From: CAZFYZ01 sp964523735 | GTDB lineage: Bacteria; Armatimonadota; UBA5829 | DNA length: 46,303 nucleotides | NCBI GenBank assembly: GCA_964523735.1 | Contig: CAZFYZ010000016.1 | Coordinates: forward strand, 1-46,303 | Direction: 5' to 3' | Shown here: piece by piece, positions 6,764-14,487 of the stretch | Numbering within the stretch: the stretch's first letter is position 1 | How the letters are laid out: every line of letters starts with the position of its first letter | Notes under the pieces: model-generated | The model's database searches: none | What the model was told of the DNA's origin: nothing | Seen by the model: the letters and a program-made list of their open reading frames with translations, nothing else | Position numbers and translations under genes: made by a program

Positions 6764-7087
6764 ATGCACTTCGACACCGTCTCCACGAACGACTGGCTCT
6801 CCCTCGCCGTCGGGCTGATCGGCCTACTAACCGCCTGGCTCGCCAGACAGGACCGCCTCCCCGCGTGGGCCAGAAAGTGGCTCAAGCGCATCGGCCAGGA
6901 CAAGATCATGGACGCGATCGAGCGCGCCGCCGCAATCGCCGAACTCACGCCCGAGCAGCGCAAGAGACAGGCCGTGACCTACCTGCAAAAGATCTCGCTA
7001 AACGAACTCGGATTCCCTGTCCCGCAGTCCATCGCAAACCTGCTGATTGAGCACGTTTACCAGGTCTGGAAGAGGGCTAGAAGATGA
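6764..7087 (+). CDS. Phage holin, LLH family
   Basis: A 107-aa protein with one N-terminal membrane helix (about residues 11-27, 'WLSLAVGLIGLLTAWLA') followed by a cytoplasmic helical part with 'IERAAAIAELTPEQRKRQA' and 'ELGFPVPQSIANLLIEHVY', the typical C-terminal signature of LLH holins. Holins open the membrane at the end of the lytic cycle so that endolysin reaches the wall. Start supported by AAGGAGGA. It overlaps the endolysin gene by 4 bp (ATGA), the usual coupled lysis pair. Confidence 0.8.
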   Translation: MHFDTVSTNDWLSLAVGLIGLLTAWLARQDRLPAWARKWLKRIGQDKIMDAIERAAAIAELTPEQRKRQAVTYLQKISLNELGFPVPQSIANLLIEHVYQVWKRARR

Positions 7088-7662
7088 CAGTTCGTTCCGC
7101 CCAAATCCTGAAGATCGCGCTAGACGCGGGCCACGGCGCGCAAGGCAAACATGCCTACACCGGAGCCGCCGCCAACGGCCTGATCGAAGACGAGGTCGCG
7201 CTCGACATGGTCAAGCGCATCGGTCACCACCTCCGCGCGGCAGGACATTCGACCATCTACACTCGCCCGGGGCAGGGTCTTGTGGCCCTCAGCCAGAGGA
7301 CCCAGCTCGCCAAGGCCGCCCGGTGCGACCTGTTTCTCTCGGTTCACCTCAACGCCGGCCCGCCGACAGCACAGGGGGCCGAAGCATTCGTGGCCGAGGG
7401 CGACCACACCAGCCGCCAAATAGCTGAGCAATTGGTCAAGGCGATCTCCAAGCTGGGCCTCAAGAGCCGGGGCGTCAAGTGGGACTCCAACAGCCAGCAC
7501 TCCCGCCTCGCGGTCCTGAGGGGGACCTGCCGCACCATGCCCGCGGTTCTCCTCGAGCTGGGCTTCCTGACCAACGAGCACGATGCCAAGCTGCTGGACT
7601 CTCCCCAGTTCCGCGACAAGCTGGCTGAAGCAATTGCCAGGCAGCTCTCCACGCAGCGGTAG
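7084..7662 (+). CDS. Endolysin: N-acetylmuramoyl-L-alanine amidase (Amidase_3)
   Basis: A 192-aa single-domain zinc amidase that cuts the bond between muramic acid and the stem peptide. Zinc ligands can be read as H17 in 'LDAGHG', E35 in 'GLIEDEVAL' and H88 in 'LSVHLNAG', with catalytic E158 in 'LLELGFLTN'. No signal peptide and no separate wall-binding domain, so it depends on the overlapping holin gene for release. A cell-wall enzyme of the host could look similar, but the coupling to the holin gene argues for a phage lysin. Confidence 0.88.
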   Translation: MTVRSAQILKIALDAGHGAQGKHAYTGAAANGLIEDEVALDMVKRIGHHLRAAGHSTIYTRPGQGLVALSQRTQLAKAARCDLFLSVHLNAGPPTAQGAEAFVAEGDHTSRQIAEQLVKAISKLGLKSRGVKWDSNSQHSRLAVLRGTCRTMPAVLLELGFLTNEHDAKLLDSPQFRDKLAEAIARQLSTQR

Positions 7663-7675
7663 TAGCCAGCATGAC

Positions 7676-7700
7676 CGGCCCGGGCTCCCAACCCGGGCCG
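7676..7700 (+). terminator. GC-rich hairpin after the lysis genes
   Basis: A perfect 9-bp stem (7676-7684 with 7692-7700, loop 7685-7691) starts 13 bases after the endolysin stop. There is no T-run, so factor-independent termination is uncertain, but the place at the end of the phage operon fits a terminator. Confidence 0.45.
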
Positions 7701-7758
7701 CTGCCATGCAGGAACTTATGATCCGATGAGGTAGTCTCTACACTGATAGGAGATGACT

Positions 7759-9747
7759 ATGAAAAGACTGGCCCTGGCTCTCATTGCATTCTTCTTAGCC
7801 GCAGGCGCGTTCGCGGCCGCTGCGGATGCCCCCGCTGCCCCGCACCAGTTGCCCGATACCAGGCTAACCTATGAGGGCGGATATGTCCGGCTGAAGACCG
7901 CGGCCGCCGAGCTGAGCAACATTGCCGGCGTTCCGATCGAATGCGGATCCGATCCCACGGATTGGCGCGTGCGGGATATACCTGTGTTCATCTCCGTCAA
8001 AGACCTCCCTCTGCAGCGCGTGCTTGAGCTGCTCGCTACCACCGCCCACGTTGATCTGGTTGCTTCCGGCGGCGGTTACCGCCTATGCCGAACCGACGAA
8101 ACCCAGGCGGCGCTTGATTACCCCTCTGAGGAGCAGCTTGAGATAGCCTCTAAGCAGGTAATCTGGGCTTGGGAGGTCCTGGAAGCCTATGGTAAGATGC
8201 CGAACGCGCAGCAGCTGCCGGAGGATGACAGCCCCTATGGTGTTCCCACCAAGGCGGTTCAGATACTCGCCCGGATAGTTGCTTCTCTGAGCCCGGAGCT
8301 GAAAGCCAGGGCACTGGCTGGTGATACTATAAAGCTGCGCACGGGCAAATGCCCGCAGTCCGAGCTTCTGAGGCAGTTGCACGCAGTAGGTTGCGAGGTA
8401 GCCAAGAGCAGGAGAGAGCCCGCCATCCCGTTAACTGCCGCCGATGCCGAAGATGCGTTTCTGATCATCCGCGCCCCCGCCAGGTCGATAGACTACCGCA
8501 GTGCCATAACCTTTATACTCGGCGGCCTGCCCAAGGGCAAGGCCCAGCCGTCTTATGGCTACGTCGACCTGAACAGAGGTCTCTGGAATATCGGCGGCTA
8601 CAGTGAAGCGCGCTCCCTGTGGCGTCTGCTGAAGAGCCCCGCTCTTCCCGCCCCTCCCACCGTCCGCCCCGGCCAGCAGCCGCCGGAGCCCCCCATCGCG
8701 CCGGGCTTGATTGAGCTCCAGAAAGCTGCCGATTGGGCCATCGTTCCGCTGCAGACCAGCCTGACGCTAGAGAACTCCGAGGGCCGTGAGCCAAGGTTCA
8801 GCGATATGATGATGGCCATCTCTCGATCGACCGGCCTGAGCATACTTGTTGAGGACTTCTACAGCCAGAACCCCTACTATTTAGATGAGGACGTTGTAAA
8901 GCGGCTGAGCGAGGGCCAGGTCTCCGTAAGTTTTCGCAGAATGGGCGATATGAGGTGGTACTACTCCGAGGAGGAGAAGCTGCTCGTTGCGCGACAGCGA
9001 AGCTGGCGGCATCGCCACCGGGGCCTCGTGCCCACAGATGTGCTCGCCGGGTTCAGGGCCAAACTGGATGGACCGGGGATGGAGCTTGAGGATTATCTCG
9101 ACGTTCTCCGGCTGAACAGGAGCCAGAGATTCCAATCGGCTGGATGGAGTGAGTTCCCGCAACTCGGCTCTCCCACCTGTATTCAGGATGCCCCGTTCTG
9201 GCAGTTGTACGTAGCGTTGACTAAGAACCAGCAGCAGCGAGTTGCCTCTACCGAGGGCCTGCCGCTTCGAGAGCTTGGCGAGCACTGGGCCAGCGACTTC
9301 CTGGTGGCGAAGCTGAGGGAGATTACTGGTGGCGTCTTCACCACTCTTCCACATGATGACCCAGATATCGAGCCTGTGAGGCAGCTGATCTCCGACCCCG
9401 CCAAACTTGCCCGCGCCTCTCTTCACCTGCGCAGCGATGCCGTCCGAAAGGGTGAGTACTACACGGATTTGGGAGGACGGCTGCGGATGTCTGGCCTATC
9501 CTTCTCTTTCGTGAGCTCTTCCGCAGCGCCCGAGGACATGGATACCGGTAAGACCCGGTATTGGCTGGAGCTTAGGCTTGAGGGTGAGGAGAAGCCCGCA
9601 GTCGAAGCAGAACTTCGCAAGGCATTCCCGATTCTCTCGCTGGCCCGCGAGCCGAGGTGGATGGTCCCGCACGACGTAGGACGCAGGCCGCCGCGATTTC
9701 CCGCGATTCGCCTGCCCGCAGGCTCGACGAATCGCGGGGAAATGTAG
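7759..9747 (+). CDS. Secreted protein with STN-like domain, function unknown
   Basis: About 662 aa. The ATG at 7759 is preferred over 7753 because TAGGAG then has normal spacing. Residues 1-20 are a signal peptide ('KRLALALIAFFLAAGAFA'). Residues about 35-110 resemble the short N-terminal domain of secretins and TonB-linked receptors ('LSNIAGVPIE', 'VRDIPVFISVKDLPLQRVLELL'), and a second weaker copy may lie near 350-420 ('SDMMMAISRSTGLSILVEDF'). No secretin barrel or receptor domain follows. The C-terminus from about residue 645 is encoded by a hairpin element. Likely periplasmic or surface; role unknown. Confidence 0.65.
   Translation: MKRLALALIAFFLAAGAFAAAADAPAAPHQLPDTRLTYEGGYVRLKTAAAELSNIAGVPIECGSDPTDWRVRDIPVFISVKDLPLQRVLELLATTAHVDLVASGGGYRLCRTDETQAALDYPSEEQLEIASKQVIWAWEVLEAYGKMPNAQQLPEDDSPYGVPTKAVQILARIVASLSPELKARALAGDTIKLRTGKCPQSELLRQLHAVGCEVAKSRREPAIPLTAADAEDAFLIIRAPARSIDYRSAITFILGGLPKGKAQPSYGYVDLNRGLWNIGGYSEARSLWRLLKSPALPAPPTVRPGQQPPEPPIAPGLIELQKAADWAIVPLQTSLTLENSEGREPRFSDMMMAISRSTGLSILVEDFYSQNPYYLDEDVVKRLSEGQVSVSFRRMGDMRWYYSEEEKLLVARQRSWRHRHRGLVPTDVLAGFRAKLDGPGMELEDYLDVLRLNRSQRFQSAGWSEFPQLGSPTCIQDAPFWQLYVALTKNQQQRVASTEGLPLRELGEHWASDFLVAKLREITGGVFTTLPHDDPDIEPVRQLISDPAKLARASLHLRSDAVRKGEYYTDLGGRLRMSGLSFSFVSSSAAPEDMDTGKTRYWLELRLEGEEKPAVEAELRKAFPILSLAREPRWMVPHDVGRRPPRFPAIRLPAGSTNRGEM
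9697..9742. repeat. Hairpin element forming the 3' end of the gene
   Basis: Arms 9697-9710 and 9728-9742 are inverted repeats of 14-15 bp with one extra G in the right arm. They encode the last residues ('FPAIRLPAGSTNRGE') of the preceding gene and end five bases before its last codon position. A second small stem follows at about 9753-9772. It may act as a terminator as well as supplying codons. Confidence 0.6.
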
Positions 9748-9768
9748 GCCAGCCTGCGCAAGCCCAGG

Positions 9769-10128
9769 CTAGAAGTTGCTGTTCGGCCTCAGCCAGTACT
9801 CATCGCACCAGCCATAAGGCCAACCGGGCGAGACCTGTCCCGAGGTGCAGAATGCACCGCAGGTCAAAGCTTCGTCAGCAGGGCAGCATGGAGCTGGGCA
9901 GACCATAACGGGCGTGCCTGCCGGGCCTGCGCCCATTCCCTGGTCCGGAGCGCTGTAGATGGTCACCCACTTGCAGCCCTGAGCATTGGGACATGCGCTG
10001 GTGCAATACTGGCTGCTCGTGTTCGGGCCAGTCTGGTAGGCGTAATCTCCATAGGCCGCGAACGAGACAGCGGCGGGAAGTGCAACCAAGGCCAACGCCG
10101 CAAGGGCGAGGAAACTATACTTTTTCAT
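9769..10128 (-). CDS. Small secreted cysteine-rich protein
   Basis: A 119-aa protein. The ATG at 10128 follows AGGAGT at good spacing; the longer open frame to 10206 has no signal. A signal peptide 'KKYSFLALAALALVALPAAVSFA' leads to a mature part of about 95 aa with nine cysteines in two clusters ('CTSACPNAQGC' and 'CPAPCCPADEALTCGAFC') plus one near the C-terminus, and many aromatic residues. No family recognised. It may be a disulfide-stabilised surface or periplasmic protein; an odd cysteine count leaves one free or intermolecular thiol. Confidence 0.65.
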   Translation of the reverse strand: MKKYSFLALAALALVALPAAVSFAAYGDYAYQTGPNTSSQYCTSACPNAQGCKWVTIYSAPDQGMGAGPAGTPVMVCPAPCCPADEALTCGAFCTSGQVSPGWPYGWCDEYWLRPNSNF

Positions 10129-10311
10129 CGGAGTACTCCTGCAAAAGCCGCGTACCGCGCCAGCACACGGCCATGATATGGCGAAATGTCGCCGCGCCTG
10201 ACACACATGGTTTACCCACTGGTGGCACGGTCAAAGCAGAGCTTGAGCCAACGCGCCGCGAAGGACCAACACAAACATCTGCCTAATCTCACGATGGGAC
10301 CGACGTCCGCA

Positions 10312-10346
10312 ACACCCGACACCCAACACCCAAGACCCAAGACCCG
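10312..10346. repeat. Heptanucleotide array ahead of the symporter gene
   Basis: Five 7-nt units: ACACCCG, ACACCCA twice, AGACCCA, AGACCCG. The array ends directly before the GGAAGGGG ribosome binding site of the symporter gene, the same arrangement as in the phage module. Confidence 0.85.
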
Positions 10347-10360
10347 GGAAGGGGTTCGCA

Positions 10361-12046
10361 ATGCACTTCAACTGGATCGACGGCCTCGTTCTAGGGGTCT
10401 ACTTCGTCGCGATGGTCGTGCTCGGGCTCTACCAGGCGCGCAAGATCAAGTCCACCGGCGACTTCTTCGCGGGCGGTCGCACGTTCAACAAGTTCCTGAT
10501 GATGATGCACTCCCTCGGCACCGGCACCCACGCGGATGACCCGGTCGGAGTAGTTGGAGCTTCGTTCAAGTATGGCCTCGCCGGCATCTGGTATACCTTC
10601 GTCTATCTCTTCGTCACCCCGTTCTACTGGATAATAGCCCCGCTATTCAGGCGGTCGCGCTACCTGACCACCGCCGACTTCTTCGAGGCCCGCTTCGGTA
10701 CCGGCCTCGGCACGCTCTACGCGATCTGGGGCACGCTGATCTTCGCTGTGAACATGGGCACGCTGCTGATCGGGACCGGCAAGATAGTGGACGCCGTCAG
10801 CCTCCACACGATCCCTCCGCATTGGGGGATCATCGGAATGACCGCTGCGTTCCTGATCTATGGCACAGCGGGCGGGCTGATGGCGACGGTCATTACTGAG
10901 AGCGTCCAAGGCCTGCTGATAGTGGTTATGTCTCTGCTGCTGGTGCCGTTCGGTCTAGCTCAGATCGGCGGGTTCGAGGGCCTGCACAAGGCACTGAGTC
11001 CCGACATGTTCCGGCTGACCGGCCTCAGTGAACTCTCGGTCTGGTGGGTGCTCGCGGGATTCGTGATGAACCTCATAAACATAGTCGCGCAGCCCCACAC
11101 TATGGAGGTCTGTTCCACCGGTAAGACCGAGTGGGAGGGCCGCGTGGGCTTCACCTACGGCAACTTCATCAAGCGGCTGTGCGCGCTTGGTTGGGCGCTG
11201 ACCGGGGTGATAGTTGCCGCGTTGATTGCGAGAGGCATGATCGCGCCGATCGCCCGCGAGGACGCCTTCGGCACCGCCATTCGCGTGCTGCTGCCCGCCG
11301 GGTTTGGGCTGATTGGGCTGATGTTTGCCGCGGTACTCGCCGCGCAGATGTCCACGCTCAGCGCGTTCATGGTTGCTGCCTCCGCGCTGCTCTCCCGCAA
11401 CGTCTACAAGAAGCACCTGAACCCCGGCGCGGACGAGGCGCATATGCTTAAGGTGGCGCGCGTCGGAGGGCTGGCGATAGTCGGGCTTGGCGTGCTCTTC
11501 GCGTTCTACGTGAAGGGCGTGGCCGACGGCCTGATGTGGTTCTGGACTCTGAGTACCTTCACCGGTCTGTTCATGTGGGCCGGTGTGCTCTGGCGGCGCG
11601 CCAACGCCACCGGCGCTTGGGCGTCGTTCTTCGTAATGCTCGCCATCTGGGCGTATATAGGCGAACCCGGCCAGGCGCTGAGTCTTGCGCTTGGGGACAG
11701 CGCTCCAACCGCACTTGGCATATACGCGGACAAGTCTCTGCTGCACTACCGCGTGCTTGCGCTGCTGCCGGCGGGGATTCTGGCGCTCGTGATAGGCAGC
11801 CTACTGGGTAAGCCCATGCCCAAGGAGAAGCTTGACAGGTTCTACACCCTCATCAAGACTCCCGTCGGGCGCGAAAGCGAGTTGATCGAGCAGGGTGTCG
11901 AGATGGTCTACCAGGGCCAGAGCAAAGGCCACCCGTGGGAACTCAACCATCAGCGGGCAGTGAACGTGATAGGCTTCATCGTAGCGCTGCTGATCTCCGG
12001 CGCGTTCTTCCTGGTGCTCTACACGCTCGCGAGGCTAGGCGGGTAA
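10361..12046 (+). CDS. Sodium:solute symporter family protein (SSS/SLC5)
   Basis: A 561-aa polytopic transporter with about 13-14 membrane helices. SSS features: 'GLYQARKIKSTGDFFAGGR' after helix 1, 'YLTTADFFEARFG' near residue 105, a first helix 'LVLGVYFVAMVVLGLY', and an internal 'AAVLAAQMSTLSAFMVAASALLSRNVYKK' segment that is typical of Na+ binding in this fold. It would import a sugar, carboxylate or similar solute with sodium. Substrate cannot be told. No sugar enzymes are adjacent; accDA follows after a repeat element. Confidence 0.85.
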   Translation: MHFNWIDGLVLGVYFVAMVVLGLYQARKIKSTGDFFAGGRTFNKFLMMMHSLGTGTHADDPVGVVGASFKYGLAGIWYTFVYLFVTPFYWIIAPLFRRSRYLTTADFFEARFGTGLGTLYAIWGTLIFAVNMGTLLIGTGKIVDAVSLHTIPPHWGIIGMTAAFLIYGTAGGLMATVITESVQGLLIVVMSLLLVPFGLAQIGGFEGLHKALSPDMFRLTGLSELSVWWVLAGFVMNLINIVAQPHTMEVCSTGKTEWEGRVGFTYGNFIKRLCALGWALTGVIVAALIARGMIAPIAREDAFGTAIRVLLPAGFGLIGLMFAAVLAAQMSTLSAFMVAASALLSRNVYKKHLNPGADEAHMLKVARVGGLAIVGLGVLFAFYVKGVADGLMWFWTLSTFTGLFMWAGVLWRRANATGAWASFFVMLAIWAYIGEPGQALSLALGDSAPTALGIYADKSLLHYRVLALLPAGILALVIGSLLGKPMPKEKLDRFYTLIKTPVGRESELIEQGVEMVYQGQSKGHPWELNHQRAVNVIGFIVALLISGAFFLVLYTLARLGG

Positions 12047-12110
12047 TAACCGGCCAACTGAGTCCGGGGCTTTGGCTGGCTCACGCGAGAGAGCTCAGTG
12101 TTGTGGGAAC

Positions 12111-12292
12111 GTCATTTCGAACGCAATCGTGGCATGAACACTGTCGCGACTGCTCCGCAGCGCTGTCGTGTTCGCCACGAAGGGAACGAAAATGCTCTGC
12201 ATTTTCGAAGGAGTGAGAAATCTGCTTTTTCGACCTGGAGTGCCAAACACAGACCTGGCAAAAAGCAGATTTCTCGCCCTGCTCGAAATGAC
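12111..12292. repeat. Intergenic inverted-repeat element, about 180 bp
   Basis: The ends are 10-bp inverted repeats (GTCATTTCGA at 12111-12120 and its complement at 12283-12292). Inside are a 16-bp perfect inverted repeat (12215-12230 with 12260-12275) and a hairpin with 9-bp arms and 3-nt loop (12187-12207). It carries no gene and fills most of the 344-bp gap between the symporter and accD. It looks like a MITE-like dispersed repeat of the 'GTCATTTCGA...AGAAATCTGC' type. Confidence 0.7.
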
Positions 12293-12332
12293 ATGTGCAG
12301 ATGACTGAACCCATTCGCTTGCGCTCGCTCGT

Positions 12333-12362
12333 TTGCCTTCGCTTGCCCCGCCTCTGTATAAT
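12333..12362 (+). promoter_or_regulatory. Promoter of accD-accA
   Basis: TTGCCT (12333-12338) and a consensus TATAAT (12357-12362) are 18 bp apart, 28 bp before the accD ATG. It lies just outside the repeat element. Confidence 0.6.
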
Positions 12363-12390
12363 AGACCCATTATCTGGCAGGAGGGCTGTA

Positions 12391-13323
12391 ATGACTCCAG
12401 CACCGTGGTTTGGGTCGAGGGCGAGGTCGGCTCGCAAGATGGCGAGGCAGGGCGCGGATGCGCTGCCCGACGGATTGTGGACCAAGTGCCCCGGCTGCGA
12501 AGTCATACTTTTCAATAAGGAACTAGAGAAGAACCTGCGCGTGTGCAACAAGTGCGGGCATCACTACCGGCTCAGCGCGCGCGAGAGGATAGAGATAACT
12601 GCCGACGAAGGCACATTCGTCGAGATCAATGCTGATCTCTCGACGGTGAACCCGCTCGACTTCCCCGAGTACCAGTCCAAGATCACCCGCGACGCGGGCA
12701 AGACCGGGCTTAACGATGGTATGGTCACCGGAACTGCCGAGATCGGCGGGCACCCGGTAGGGCTGGCCGTGACCGAGTGGTTCATGGGCGGGAGCATGGG
12801 CAGCGTGTATGGCGAGAAGGTCGTCCGCCTGATCGAGACCGCCATCGAGCGCAAGATGCCCGTTGTGATCTTCACTATGTCCGGCGGCGCGCGCATGCAG
12901 GAGGGGATACTTTCGCTGATGCAGATGGCGAAGACCTCCGCCGCGGTCGGCCAGCTTGGCAAGGCCGGGCTTCCCTATATAGTAGTCTTCACCGACCCCA
13001 CGACAGCCGGTGTGCACGCGAGCTTCGCCTCGCTTGGCGACTTCATCTTCGCCGAGCCTGGTGCGCTGATCGGATTCGCGGGCGCGAGAGTCGCGGCGCA
13101 GGCCGGGCTCATCAACCGGCCGGCAAACTACCAATCTTCCGAGTTCCAGCTCGAGCACGGCCAGATCGACCGCATAGTCCCAAGGCGCGAGATGAAGTCC
13201 ACCCTTACCAAGGTCCTGGACTTCTGCCTTGGGGAGGTTGCAGGTGAGCAGGCTGAGCCCGTCAAAGCAGACGCGAAGCCGAACGGCAGCCGAAGCAGCA
13301 AGGAGGAAGCCGATGCCGCCTAA
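12391..13323 (+). CDS. accD: Acetyl-CoA carboxylase carboxyltransferase, beta subunit
   Basis: A 310-aa protein that with AccA moves CO2 from carboxybiotin to acetyl-CoA, giving malonyl-CoA, the first committed step of fatty-acid synthesis. The N-terminal zinc ribbon is complete (C33, C36, C52, C55 in 'CPGC' and 'CNKCGHHYRL'). 'FTMSGGARMQEG', 'VVFTDPTTAGVHASFASLGD' and 'EPGALIGFAGARV' are crotonase-fold oxyanion and CoA-site segments. CAGGAGGG precedes the ATG. It overlaps accA by 11 bp, so the two are co-translated. The C-terminal Lys/Ser/Glu tail is variable in the family. Confidence 0.95.
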   Translation: MTPAPWFGSRARSARKMARQGADALPDGLWTKCPGCEVILFNKELEKNLRVCNKCGHHYRLSARERIEITADEGTFVEINADLSTVNPLDFPEYQSKITRDAGKTGLNDGMVTGTAEIGGHPVGLAVTEWFMGGSMGSVYGEKVVRLIETAIERKMPVVIFTMSGGARMQEGILSLMQMAKTSAAVGQLGKAGLPYIVVFTDPTTAGVHASFASLGDFIFAEPGALIGFAGARVAAQAGLINRPANYQSSEFQLEHGQIDRIVPRREMKSTLTKVLDFCLGEVAGEQAEPVKADAKPNGSRSSKEEADAA

Positions 13324-14308
13324 GGATTGGAACGTTCTGGATTTCGAGAAGCCGATTGCGGAACTCGACGAGCTGATTGCTGAACTTAAGCGCCTGACGC
13401 AGGAAAAGGGTGAAGATCGCTCCGCCGACATTGCGTCTCTAGAACATGACCGCGACCGGCAGATCGAGGAGATATTCGAGAACCTCACCCCGTGGGACCG
13501 CGTTCTCCTCGCAAGGCACCCGAAGCGGCCGTATGCGATGGACTACGCGCGCACGATATTCGATGACTACGTAGAACTGCATGGCGACCGGCTCTTTGCC
13601 GAGGATCGCGCCATGATCGGCGGGCTTGCGACACTCGAGGGCCGGCAGGTGGTCTTCTTCGGCCAGCAGAAAGGCCGCGACCTCAAGGACCGGCAGTACC
13701 GCAACTTCGGCAGCGCCAAGCCCGAGGGCTACCGCAAAGCCGTGCGTCTCGCGAAGCTTGCTGAGAAGTTCAAGAGGCCGGTTATCTGCCTCGTGGACAC
13801 CCCGGCCGCCGATTGCAGCGTTGAGGCGGAGATGCACGGGATTAGCGAAGCCATCGCCCGCAGCATGATGGAGTTGTCCACGCTCGAGACTCCGGTTATC
13901 GCGGTCATTCTGGGCGAGGGTGGCAGCGGCGGCGCGATTGGTATAGCCGTCGCCGACCGCGTGCTGATGCTGGAGAACTCGATCTACTCGGTTATCCCTC
14001 CCGAGGGCTGCGCTGCGATTCTCTGGCGCGACCCCTCCAAGTTCCGCGAGATGGCCGCCGCGCTCAAGATCACGAGTGCCGATGCGCTCAAGCTCGGCGT
14101 GATCGACGAGATTGTCCCCGAACCCCTCGGCGGCGCCCACCGCAACGCGGACGTTACCGCCCGCGGTGTGAAGCAGGCCCTGATCCGCCACCTCGACGAG
14201 CTCACCAAGCTCCCGACCCCCAAGCTCCTCGGAGCACGCTACAAGAAGTTCAGGGGGATGGGGGTGTACGAGGAACCAGGTAAGAAGAAGGCCAAAGCGG
14301 CAGTCTAG
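13313..14308 (+). CDS. accA: Acetyl-CoA carboxylase carboxyltransferase, alpha subunit
   Basis: A 331-aa partner of AccD. Family features are the N-terminal helical 'LDFEKPIAELDELIAEL', 'RPYAMDYARTIFDDYVELHGDR', 'GQQKGRDLKD', 'GEGGSGGAIGI' at residues 201-210 (carboxybiotin oxyanion hole) and 'YSVIPPEGCAAILW'. The start ATG follows AAGGAGGAAG inside the accD end. One oddity: where most AccA proteins have 'DTPGAYPG', this one reads D162-TPAADCS, so two conserved glycines and the Tyr-Pro pair are missing while the frame and flanking motifs are intact. It is probably still functional since it is the only copy seen, but this site deserves a check. Confidence 0.93.
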   Translation: MPPKDWNVLDFEKPIAELDELIAELKRLTQEKGEDRSADIASLEHDRDRQIEEIFENLTPWDRVLLARHPKRPYAMDYARTIFDDYVELHGDRLFAEDRAMIGGLATLEGRQVVFFGQQKGRDLKDRQYRNFGSAKPEGYRKAVRLAKLAEKFKRPVICLVDTPAADCSVEAEMHGISEAIARSMMELSTLETPVIAVILGEGGSGGAIGIAVADRVLMLENSIYSVIPPEGCAAILWRDPSKFREMAAALKITSADALKLGVIDEIVPEPLGGAHRNADVTARGVKQALIRHLDELTKLPTPKLLGARYKKFRGMGVYEEPGKKKAKAAV

Positions 14309-14333
14309 CGCCGCGCCAGCAGAACAGACTTGT

Positions 14334-14480
14334 TCCCCCTCCATCCTGAGCCCCTCGAAGGGTGGAGGGGGACTGCCACTCACCGCAGTACGGCAGAACA
14401 CCGCCGATCAGAGTAAGAACCTGTTCCCCCTCCTCATCCTGAGCCTGCCGAAGGAGGGAGGGGGGTTAGGGGGAGGTCTG
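14334..14480. repeat. Two tandem C-run/G-run hairpin elements
   Basis: Copy 1 (14334-14372) has 13-bp arms with one mismatch around 'TGAGCCCCTCGAA'; copy 2 (about 14423-14466) has the same 'TTCCCCCTCC..ATCCTGAGCC..CGAAGG' order with imperfect arms. They fill the gap after accA. Copy 2 runs directly into the ribosome binding site of the next gene (GGGGGAGG). Copy 1 could also terminate accDA. Confidence 0.7.
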
Positions 14481-14487
14481 AAACGCA

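Noticed and set aside
10955..11746. 263-aa minus-strand frame inside the symporter gene
   Set aside because: Low-complexity His/Glu/Arg composition typical of antisense of membrane-protein codons.
12081..12551. 156-aa minus-strand frame over the repeat element
   Set aside because: It is made mostly of the inverted-repeat element and runs into accD.
12523..13488. 321-aa minus-strand frame across accD and accA
   Set aside because: Antisense to two well-supported essential genes with no initiation signal.
13439..14401. 320-aa minus-strand frame across accA
   Set aside because: Antisense shadow; starts in a repeat element.
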